Below, piece by piece: positions 25,701-37,700 of a stretch of DNA of 64,000 bases. Source of the stretch: Saturnia japonica (taxonomy: Eukaryota > Arthropoda > Insecta > Lepidoptera > Saturniidae); contig CM065334.1 of assembly GCA_033032175.1 (NCBI GenBank), positions 6,135,705-6,199,704 on the forward strand, in the 5' to 3' direction. The notes below the pieces were generated by a model. The model was not told the DNA's origin and made no database searches. It was given only the letters and a program-made list of their open reading frames with translations. Each line of letters opens with the position of its first letter. Within the stretch, counting starts at the first letter, position 1. A program made the position numbers and the translations under genes.

Positions 25701-28700
25701 TTGTTCCGGGTAATCTCCTAAACGGTTGAACCGATTTTGACGGAACTTTCACTGGTAGATAGCTGATGTTATAAGTAGTAATTTAGGCTACTTTTATTTT
25801 TGAAAAAGAATTAGGGATCCGCGCAAATAAAAAAAAAACGGTCACAGTGAATCAATTCGGGTGCTTAAATGGCTTAAGCTTAGTTAACCATTAGAGATAA
25901 ATCAAATTAATGTACTACATCATTGTAGACATTAAAAAGACCTACAAAAAAGTCAGCGAGAGTATATGTCTATCTCCTAAAGAACACCCATAATCAGAAT
26001 TTTTTTTTCTGAAATAGCCGCGAGCGGTGGAGTTAGTTTCGCACGTGTGCCCGATCAATGGCATCCTGTAGTCTGAGTGAGCAAAGACGCGCGCACAGCT
26101 AGTCCTTTTATATAGAATGATTAAAGTTTATATAACTTCACGCGAAGACCCTAAGGGTTGGAGCAATGACCATAAGAAAACCAAATTTAATGATTTTGAA
26201 GAGTTACCTTATGTATCTTCTAAGTTGAAGGTCCAATACAAATGAAATTAAAATGGGACCACCCTTGAGGTATCCCCTATCCAACAAAAAAAGAATCATC
26301 CAAATCGGTTTATAACCAAAGAAGTTATGGCTGACCAACCATAAAGAAATGTATGTATTCGAATTGGGTAACCTTCCGTCTTTTGTTGAATTCGGTTAAA
26401 AAGTATCGATTGATGGTTTTAAATGAGTTATGATGTTTAGGTCCGACGCAAAGTGATGCATATGCGTGATCAGCAGCTGTACTATCACCGGCTCAGGATG
26501 TGGCTCGAAGACCAGCTGCGTCAGGAGCGAGAGAGGTCAGTCCATAATGATTCCTATCGACAGGATACCTCTATCAACAATAAATAGTTGATAATAGGCA
26601 GCTAGGCAGTAATCACCTAAAAAAAAGTTTAGTTGAAAATAATCTCCCTAGAAAAAAAGAAATGAAATATTATTGATTTATATTCTTTTAAATTCAAAAA
26701 TAGGTTCGAATATTTTTTGCTATTTTTTACGTCAATCGAAACACCAATAACAGCGCGTGACGTCATTATTGTGTAAACAAACGTTACCCAATTTGTACTC
26801 TGTTGTTTCCTTATAAAGTTCTGTGTTTATTTAGTACTGACTCTCAGGTACACGCTCTGCTTTATAATGCGTCATTTATGTGAAATTATATTTTTTGCAT
26901 AATTATTAGTGTTTAACAATTTTTGTAAAGTTGTCTGGTGCCCTATTGCTTTTTTGAAATGGAGTTCGTTTATTATTGTCATAGGAAATGTTATCAGCTA
27001 TTTAAATAATTTATCGATGTTAAGTATTAGACACTAAAAAATAAGACAGCAATAGTACTGCTGTCATTTGTACTAGTTACACCTTGAAATGCAATTTTAT
27101 CGTTGCTGATTGTTCCCAAAACAATTATATTAATAGTGCTTTATGTTAAAACCCAGTTGTCGATATCAGTATTTTCTAGAGTTATGTACATTCACTTCTC
27201 GCGCTTGTCCAACCTAAGTAGGGTCGGCAGAACATGTTTTTTTCCTGCATGTTGTAAACTGAGATTAGCTTTCTTGAGATCCTTGGGATCTACTTGTTTG
27301 TACACGTGATACGTAATTAATTTTTTATTTTTGTTTAAATTGTAAAAAAATATATATTTAAATTACGAGTTGTTTAAATAGTAGAACCGTAAGGCGCTGG
27401 CCTGATGAACTGATGTTAAGCACAGTATAGTCAAAAAAAAAATACCACCGAGAGATCGACAATTGATTGCCTGTCACCGCTGTCATGCCAGCCTGGATAA
27501 ATAAATATCTCTTCACGTTACGCTTGATGGCCTCGACGTGATAAGAAGCAGAGAAGATACTGGCCGGAAGAAGGTTTCACAGGACATAAGGTTGATAACA
27601 AAAAAAAAACATATCGATAATTAATCTATAAAGCAAAAAATAATGCGAACCCTGGTTTAGGGCTCAAATAAATGCCTACTTTGAATGTAAATTTTTCATT
27701 TTTTTAGTCTTCCGGAAAGCAATGTGACGTTAATCGAAGATCTACCTCGTCGAAAACGTCGCACGGTTAGTCCTAAAATGGCTCGGCTCGCGACCGCACC
27801 CAAACGAAAACTGAAACCCGTCTCCCCGTCCATATCGAAACCACATAAAATACTACAAATGCTCAAACACAAGGCACCCGCGCAAACCACAGAACTTCTC
27901 ACCGAAGACGTCAAGAACGATGACGAACGTAGTCTCAAATCGTCCGAAGCGGAACCCCCAGAAGCCTTCCCGTTAGAGAGAGAAGAAAACGTCAGTGATA
28001 CAGAAACTATCGTAGGAGAGAAAGAGACAGGAGATCTATCTAAAGAAATGAAGGAGTGTCTAGCGAAATTTGCAAACTTTGCTCTGAATAGCCCCGATAA
28101 TAACTTGCAGCCGGAGTATACCGAGCAAGCGGTGACGGAAACGAAATATCCCGAGTCCGTAAGCCCGCCGTTGCAGGAAATGTCACCGACGACATCAGAG
28201 CCGATGCCAGTTTACACGACCAAACCAGGTCAGAGGTTAATATCTGTCAAGAAATTCTTAAATAGAAACGATATTGATGAAACAGTTGTCGAATTCCAAT
28301 CTCAAGTGTGTCAATCCGAAGTACTCCAAATCACGCTCGATGCTAATACTACAGCGGTGATAGTTACGGAGGAGACAGAGAAAGATACACAAGTGACAGA
28401 GACGGCGAACGGTGCGAATGACGCGGGTGAATCTAAAGATTCTAGTATTTACAAGTATGTTACCTTTGGACTCGAGATTAAGAAAGCAATGGAGGAGTGT
28501 CAGAATATAATAAATTCCTATAACAGTATTAAAGATAAGGATGGTAAAGAACGAGAGAATGACTCACAGGACGGACCTCTCTCTCTAGAACAGATATGCG
28601 AAGTCATGATGAGCCTGGACAAGAATTCAGCAGAGTTCTTGGACAAAATCGACGACGAAGACATGGACATCAATACGGCGAACACGAAATTGGCGGAACT

Positions 28701-31700
28701 AGTAGAAAATATGCCACAAATTTTGGCAAACATGCCTGAGATAGCGTCAAAACTGTCTGAATTTGCAAACGCTTCGTTTGAATTGCCCGAATTCGCTTCC
28801 ATCATGAACAATCTGCCCGAAGTGAACAATGAAGCTCAACTGACACCAGAAACGTTAAAACAAATTAGAGAATTAAAACTTAATAAATCTAGGGATAACA
28901 TTAAAGTGACTAAAAACACTGCCAAACGTAAATCTAATCGTAAAATTAAGAATAATTCCGAATCTAGTGATATTATAGGTACAATGACTTTCGAGTTTGA
29001 TAGTAAAGATATAACAGAATTGCTCAAAGATGAAAAAGAAATACAGGCGTTGTTTAAAAATAAATCAAACAACAAAGAGGATTTTAAAGATATATTCTTC
29101 TCTATATCAACTCAAGTGGTTATAAATAAAGTATTTGAATATTTGAAACATAATAAGAGTCCTGAACTGGCGAAGCGTTTTGAAGAAGGCAGTGATTTAT
29201 TCTCACTGCCCAAAAGGTATATAAATTCTGAGTTGTACTCAGAAGCTTCAACGTTATTCGATAATTCAGTTAAAGACGCTTTAAGCATGGACGAATTGAG
29301 AGAGTTAGTTAAATCGAGGTTCAGCGCTTGGAAGCACTACGTTGCTGCTAAATTCAAAAGGATACCTATAGAGCTACTCGAAAATGAAATCGAAGCTATG
29401 TTAAACAAGTTTTACAGTTACATACAAGATTTAGCGTCCAAACAAACAGGTAACGATAGCGACAAAATTATTGAAAAGATCGACGAATTGCGAAAGAATA
29501 ATGATTCGAGTAGGGATTCGGATAACGACTGCCCAGTGTCGAAGGAATCATTGAAACAGATAACTAAACTGCTCAGTACATCGGCTGGTAACACGTTCGA
29601 TTTGCTTATCATGAAGTTATCGAAAATGTCACAGGATAAAAAGGATGCAGTAAAGGGACTAAGGTTTAAATACATGGATGTGATCAAGCGGTGTTCGGAA
29701 TCACAGCAGTTGGCTATTTGGATCCTTTCAGACCCCGAGACGGCGTCCAGTGTCATACAAGAATTAATAGATCTGCCATTGAAAAAATCTGACAATGTTC
29801 CTGACTTCACAACATTATCGAATGATAAAAAGAGCGTTTATTTTATCGAACGACTTAGAGAAATGAACAGACTTTACATGGAAACCCTACCTAAGAAGGT
29901 GTTGACTGGAGATGAATGGCTGGTCATGCTCTACAGATTGGAACTGCTTGAGGTTAAACTTAAGGAAGCATTCTCTAAAGTCAGCCCTCAAGTTAAAAGC
30001 ACACAGACAATCGCCAGCGAAGCCGAAATCCTGGCCGCAAAAGGCCTTAGTAAAATCATTGGTAAAGCAAATGTGAGGATAGTAAAAAAGACTGAACCCC
30101 AAAAACCAGTTAAAAAGGAAGAAAAACCCAAGGAAAAGGCAACTCCCAAAGAAGATGTACAAGACAAGAAATGTAAAAATGACGTTCTTCTAGCGAAATG
30201 CGAGGCCATACTGACCTCTAAAGGAGAGAAATCTTTACTAGATAGTTTTTATACGATAAAATCTTACATCACCCAAGGTCTGCCGGTTCCTGAGACGTAC
30301 AGGAAACACGTGATCTCAATATGCTCTAGCATAGATGCAAAACTTCTAGAAGACGACATCCATGAGACACTGAAGTGCGAGGGGACTGAAAACGAAAAAG
30401 AGAAGAACCCCATGACTGTGATCAGCTCTCAGAACCCTATGACTGTGATCAGCTCTCAGAACCCTGAAGAGCTGGCGAAATATTCAGCTCAAGCTTTGCG
30501 TAACGCGAAGCAAACGCTAAACGCTGTAGCATTTAAGAACATGGTGAGAAACGGCCAGAGTAAATCTGAGAGTGACGCCTGTGATACTCCAAAAACCGAC
30601 TGCAAATGGACGAGCGATTGCATCTGCAACAATTGCAAAGACGATAGCTCTGTATGCCTCGGTGACATCATGAAGCCGGGCGTAGAAGAGAAGAAGAAGG
30701 AACCGAAAGTGATAAAGCCGACTGCGAAGGCGATAAAGCCACAGTTGAAGACGTGCGAGAATGCTTCGCACCAACAGCACGTCTGTAAAGGTTAGTATAG
30801 ATTCCTTTTATTATCAGACTGCGTAACTGGGTTATGTTTTTCGAGAGTATGTGTCTGTATTTCTTTGTCACGCTCTGTAGCCTAAACGCCTTGATGGATT
30901 TTAGAATACGAGGTGTCGTTAGATTCGTCTTAATTGCGGGAGTGACATAGGCTATGTACTATTTAAGTATGACATCTGGGAATCAAATAAAAAGTAAATA
31001 TAGAATTTTTTTTTTTTGACAAGTGTTTTTGTTGCCATTAGTTTTTTTTTTTTTTTGGTGAATAGGTTTATTATTGCGGGTGTTCCTTAGAAGATAGGCG
31101 TATACTCTCGCTGACTTTTTTTTGGTCTTTTTAATGTATACAATTATGTACTACATTGATTTGATATATCTATACAATTAATAAAATTGAAGTGTCTGTT
31201 TGTAATGTCAACATAACAGTTTTTTACTAAATGCGTATGAAATTATATACGATACTGTTGAGATAAAATTATGTTAAACATAAAATGAACAATTTGTTTC
31301 TGAACAGAACAGTTTTTAGTTCTTAATTCGTCCGAAGTGTGGCGCCTTTCTCTCTTGTCGCGTCGTACCATTAATTATGTACTGTCTTGTTTTATCTTGT
31401 CACAATTTGTAACTACATATAAGTACAGTATTTCAATAAACGTTAAGTATCGAGGTATAATTTCTACAGATACCAATAACAAAAAGCCCATTTTAAAAAT
31501 TTTTGTCTGTCTGGCTGTTTGTTCCGGGTAATCTCAGAAACGGTTGAACTGATTTTGACGTGACTTTCACTGATAGATTGCTGATGTTATAGGGAGTAAC
31601 TTAGACTACTTTTAATTTAGAAAAAGAATTAGGGTTTCGCACAAATAAAAAAAAATCTGGTCATGGTGAATCAATTCGGGCGCTTAATTGGCTTACGCTG

Positions 31701-34700
31701 AGTAAACCTTAAGAAATATAGCAAATTAATGTACTACATAATTATAGACATTAACAATACCTACAAAAAAGTCCGGGATAATATACATTTATCTTCTAAG
31801 GAACACCCACAATAAGCATTTTTATCTTTTAAATAGTCGGAAGCGGGGAAGCAAGATTTGCGTGAGCATTCTGTAGTCCACGTGAGCGAAGCCACGGGCA
31901 CAGTTAGTTTCGTATATAGTTTACTCAGCGTAAGCCATTTAAGCCCCCGAATTGATTCACCGTGACCAGATTTTTTTTTCATTTGCACGGAACCCTAATT
32001 CTATTTCTAAAATATAAGTAGCCTAAGTTATTCCCTATAACATCAGCTATCTACCAGTGAAAGTTCCGTCGAAATCGGTCCAACCGTTCAGGAGATTACC
32101 CGGAACAAACAGACAGAGAGACAAAAATTTTAAAATTGGTTTTTTGTTATAAGTATCTTATATACTTTCATATGCCTTTAGTAAAAAGCTGTTATTTTGA
32201 CATTACAAACAGACGCTTCAATTTTATTAATCGTATAGATTAAATCCATGATGCTTAGCGAGATATGACGAAAGATTTGTTTGTTGTGACGCCTATTAAT
32301 TCTCGCAGTAGGCCACTCGCCGAATGGCGGAGTGTCATGCGCGGGCGAGGGTGGTGGAACCGATCAGCCTTGCACCTGTTGCTACTGCACTGTATTTGGA
32401 CATGCGGTGAGTCCGTTATTCTTTCTTTTGTTTTCGCGATCATGATTCAGTGGAAGCGTGTAAGGAGACTGTGTACTGTCATAGGTACAAATCCTACAAT
32501 GGTATGCTGATCTTTTCGGTTAAAGACAACATCGTGATGAAACGACAGCTTTGTGGTAGGGAATTTTCTAAACATCAAAACTCGTCCACTCTCAAATTAT
32601 ATATCTTTCGCCAAGCACCTATAGATGTGTTCCGGCAGCTGCACCTGAGAACTAGTCTCTCTCACTAGGCTTAGCATGGTATCATCTTAAGCCAAATTGG
32701 CACTTAAATATTTTTTTTTTTTAATGAGGTTATAAGCCATTCTTTGACAAGAATCTCCACAGATGTTTAGTATGGCAAAGATGCACTGATGGTAAGTACA
32801 ATACAATCTGAAAACGACAGTGACCATTGACAGATCGGTGATCCGTCGATGGTCGTCACTGTCATGCAAGCCTCTCTTCATAAATACCGGCTGAAAGAGA
32901 GGCACTGTGACGGGATTATAAACATGTGCATGGTGGCCACGACTCAATCGGGTGCAGACCTCTACCACCGAAAGAGTTAAGTGACGATAGCTAGAATAGT
33001 GGGGTATAGGGGTATGGGGAATAGTAGCCATCATTTTGCCAGCGAGACACCTGACTAGGAGTATTACGTTTCTAAATAATACAGTCATAATAAAAACAAA
33101 TAGATATTTCCAAAGAACAAAGCTTTTTCAATTAACCATTGTTTAATAATAATCAAAAAAATTAAAAAGCGCGTGGTGGCAGCCTAACGCTTTTGTTGGT
33201 GGAAGAATTTAAACGATTTAGCGTGCCTAAGTTTTGGCATCCTCGATGTACAGGGTTCATGTCCGCTAAAGGTAGGCGATTATGAATGATGACTGAATTG
33301 GGCTAATTAGTAACTACTAATATTAGTAATTACTAATGGCTATAATTGAGATATCTTCATAATCAAACGATTACATTAGTATATCTCATAATCGCCCACC
33401 ACTAATGTCCTCGTCAGTTGACATAGATCCTCCACTGAAACTTTGCCAGCACTAAAACCTCATTCTTCCCAACTATCCAGTAGCTATAATATAAACTCTC
33501 TATTAAATTCTCTATTCACGAAATAAATAATTTCCGCAGCCTCCGCTGACAACACCGGTACCAAGGAATTTCAACGAGACTCGAGAGAGACTACGCTCTA
33601 TATTGAACAAGAAGAAGCAACAATGCAAACCTCCCTCAGTAAGACAACATTCTATTATTATGTCATATAGAAACACTTTCACTGAAAAAGGTGTTCACAT
33701 AAATTCACAACAAACACTATTACTATAGGCGACCGCTTTAAACGAGACCTTCCTGAGGGTTTGTTAATAAAAATAATGCTTCCTCGAATTATAACAACAT
33801 ACTCGATGTTTCGAGTAAATTCTACACGATTCCAGATATTTCGAGTGAATTATTTTTCTTCTATTTTAGTCGGATCATAACATTATCATTGATGGCTAAC
33901 TTCATCATTTACTTGGCGCTCGGAATAACATATTTGAAGTTATTTTTGTTTTGTTACACCAAGGAAATATGACTTCGTACACGATTTCTTTTTAAATAAA
34001 GCAGGCACAAGAACAAGATTGCCCAGAAAAGAAACAGGCCGGCGTTCAGACACAACAAGCGGAGGCGCAACCACAAATGAAGGTTGCCAAACCTGTGCAC
34101 CCACAGGTTAAACCGCCGGTAAGGAATCATATTCAATTTAGGCACTAACAATGGTAGTACGGTTTATAAAAAAAAAACCGATTTCCTCAATCGAGTTTTT
34201 TACTGGCTCTTCGCAATGTTTCCTGGTTCCTGATCCTACCTCAGTACCTTACCTTACCTTAGTACGGTAGTATTACCGTAACGTATGGACGCTTGCAACA
34301 CTATAGATATCACCAGCTCGTTCACGACCTTGAACCCCCTTACTCCATGGAGCTCTGGAATCCTACTTACAGCAACAACAACATAAAGCCACCAGTTAGT
34401 TGGGCTGTCCAAAGTAGATGGAAATCTCCAAGGATGTTTCTCTCTGTCCTAACTCATAAATTAATTTTGACAGTTATGGCCGCCGCTCCCCGCTGTCTTG
34501 CCTGCCTGAAAGTCTCGGCAGTTGGCTATACTCCGGTTGAACCCGAAACGCGACAAACTAAACAAGACCACTGTGATGGATCAACATCTGCATAGTGGTT
34601 GCGACCCAGTCTATCATAGATCCCGAACACCCCGCTTGATTACTAGATATAGAACGGCTGATTCCGGAACGTGACAAACCAAAAGAGGGTCACTGTGACA

Positions 34701-37700
34701 GGATTATTACCAACTAGCTGTGCCCGTGGCTTTGCTCACGTGGACTACAGAATGCCCGCGTGAATGTTACTTTCCCGCTCCCGGCTATTTTAAAGACAAA
34801 GTGCTTATTGTGGGTGTTCCTTAAAAGATAGACGTATAGTCTCTTTGATATTTTTGTAGGTCTGTTTAATGTCTACAATTGTGTAGTACATTAATTTGCT
34901 ATATCTCTTATGGTTTACTCAGCGTAAGCCATTTAAGCGCCCGAATTGATTAACCATTACCAGTTTTTTTTTAATTTTGCGGAACCCTAATTCTTTTTCT
35001 AAAATAAAAGTAGCCTAAGCTACTCCCTATAACATCAGCTATTTATCAGTGAAAGTCGCGTCAAAATCGACCCAACCGTTTCGGAGATTACCCGGAACAA
35101 ACAGACAGACAGAGAGACAAAAATTAAAAAAATGTTTTTTTGTTTGTTTAAGTATCGTACTTATATACTTTTAAATTAATTTACTAAAAAACTGTTGTTT
35201 TGACATTACAAACAGACACTGCAATTTTGTTTAATTGTTTATATCATTTGATATATCAATAAATCATCGTGTTTTTATGGGTTTGTTTTTATAAACGAAT
35301 TGTAATTTTATTTATTTGTATAGATTTGCATAGTGGTTGCGATAGAGTATAATATAGATCCGTAATATGTCACTTGATTACTAGATATAGAACGGCTGAT
35401 TGCGAAACGTGACAACAAGTTATCATAGAATTTTTTGTTACTTAACTTGATTAGTAAAGCTTTTATGTTAAATTTTAAGTATTTTAAGCCGTTATATACT
35501 GATATTATTGCGGCATGAAATAGAAGATATAAAAGTGTTGTCTGGAGAAATCTCCATATTTTTAGGTTACATTGTAATTTGTTGGCAACACAGGCATTGC
35601 CGAAGTCTCTTCCGCCAACGTTACCGGTGTCGCAAGCGGCCGCTCAGCAGAAGCAGCGACAACCTACCGATGCTCAACAGCGCGCCCTGGCGGAAAAGAT
35701 GGCTAAGATGGCCGTCACCGACAAACCCGATAATAAGCCTAAAGTATGTCCAAATCAAAACCAAAAATACTGTATTCAATTTTGGCTCCTAAGAATGCAC
35801 GTTATCAAAGTTAAAACACTACTGCCGGTTCGGACAAATATCCCACTCGTACTAGAAGAACCGGCAAGAAACTCGATCGGGATTATATTATTTTTTTTTA
35901 ACTCCCGACGCAACAAAAAGTGTTGTTATAAGTTTGACCAATATGTGTGTATGTGTGTGTTAAACGGGTTAACCGATCTGGTATTATACACATTAAATTG
36001 CCGAGAACGTATGGGGAGTGGAGGGGGGGCAAGGTTAGGTCATAAAACTCCTGGAACTCTTGTTCTTTAGTGAATAGCGATGTTCGATCCCAGCGCGTTC
36101 TGTTCCAACTGTCATAGTAAATCGAACAATATTGATAAATGAATCGACTCTATGAGAAAACTGCTTTTTCCACGCTATTGCCGTTTATGTACGTACAGCC
36201 TCTTGCGAATGTTTTGCTGTATATACTACATAAACGCCTCTACACAAAACATTGTTTTGCCATAGAATGTAACCGAGTAACAATTTACGTTCTAAGGATA
36301 CTTTATGTTTGTTATGATTATTTAATTCCAGGTAGTACAAAGGACAGCTCCTATACAAATGAACCTTGCTGCTGGATTGAAAGCTGAAGGGAAAGTAAAT
36401 CCTAACGCAATGGAACAGATACGTCTCCAGGTATGTAAACTCGTATTTTGCATTCATCATCAAATGATAACATTGACTCGATTTAATTTCTATTCGACTG
36501 GGTCGCGACCACCACACTACGGGTATAACCCGTCATAGTGTCGAGCTTAGACTTGTCGCGTTCCGTGATCAGCCGGTGTACGTCCAAGTGGGGTGTCTAT
36601 TCCCGACTGGGTCAAAAGCACCATAAAATCGGAATCAGACAAAATATATCCATCTGCACAGATGCTCGCATGCCGACGTGGCAGTGGCTCCCGGCGATAG
36701 ATTCCGGATCTCTTTGTGGTCGTCACTGTTTTTGGATTCAATTTATCGTAATAAAAAAAAAAACGCTCCGTTATCAACGTGGATACTGTATGTAATAAAC
36801 TTGCTAAAATATTTATAGAGGCTAATACTTGCCGAATATACTTTTCAATATCGCATAAGGTAATTCACGACTGAGTATATGAGGGTCTAAAATTAAGTTG
36901 AGTAATTAAAAATATAGCCTGATAAATTATAATATGAATCGTGATTGTTCTAGCAACTAAAACAGCAACAGCAAGCTCAATTTCAACAGCAAATGCAACA
37001 ACAACAATTGCAACAACAACAGCAGCAGCAGCAGCAACAACACGCGATATTACAACAACAACAAAAGAAACCGGAACCGATATATGACCTACCGATACAC
37101 AATAAACCGACGCTCACACCTCAGCAACAACAGCAAATTAGACAACAACAACAACAGGTTATTATCTTGGTTTTTATTACTTTCTTTTTTTTTTTGTCTG
37201 TTTTGTTATTCTTGATGTATAAAATATAAATTCGTTGTACACGTAGTTAGTAGTTCTATTGAAGCGGCTAGTATAAAAGTATAAGTTTTTTTAGGTAATA
37301 GTATTAGGTTCTATAACAAGATTACCGAAGCACATTATTGATTTACCGGACAATAAATTCAAGGACCATGTCAAGCGGGCTTTACTGTCAAATAGTTATT
37401 ATAGGGTGGATCATTATGTGAATGATAGTGATTTCTGGAAGTGACTCTCTCTCTCTCTATGCATATTCAGTAAATTATTATTATTGTACCTAATATATTA
37501 ACACTTGTACAGTTGAAAAAAAAGGCAAACCGATCGAGTTTCGGCAGTAATGTTTTGACGTTCATAAGTTTCTTCTTATAGGGCCTGAGATGAAAAAAAC
37601 ATTTTTTTAATTTTGATTTTGGTCTAACTATCTCAATAGCTTTTACAAAAACAGTATCAAGATAATCTTTGTATCCCTTATGCTTTAGGTATATTAGAAT

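Noticed and set aside
28518..30871. Several minus-strand open frames of 60-130 codons
   Set aside because: All overlap the giant exon 18 on the opposite strand; their composition (Ser/Leu/Phe-rich) is that of a shadow frame.
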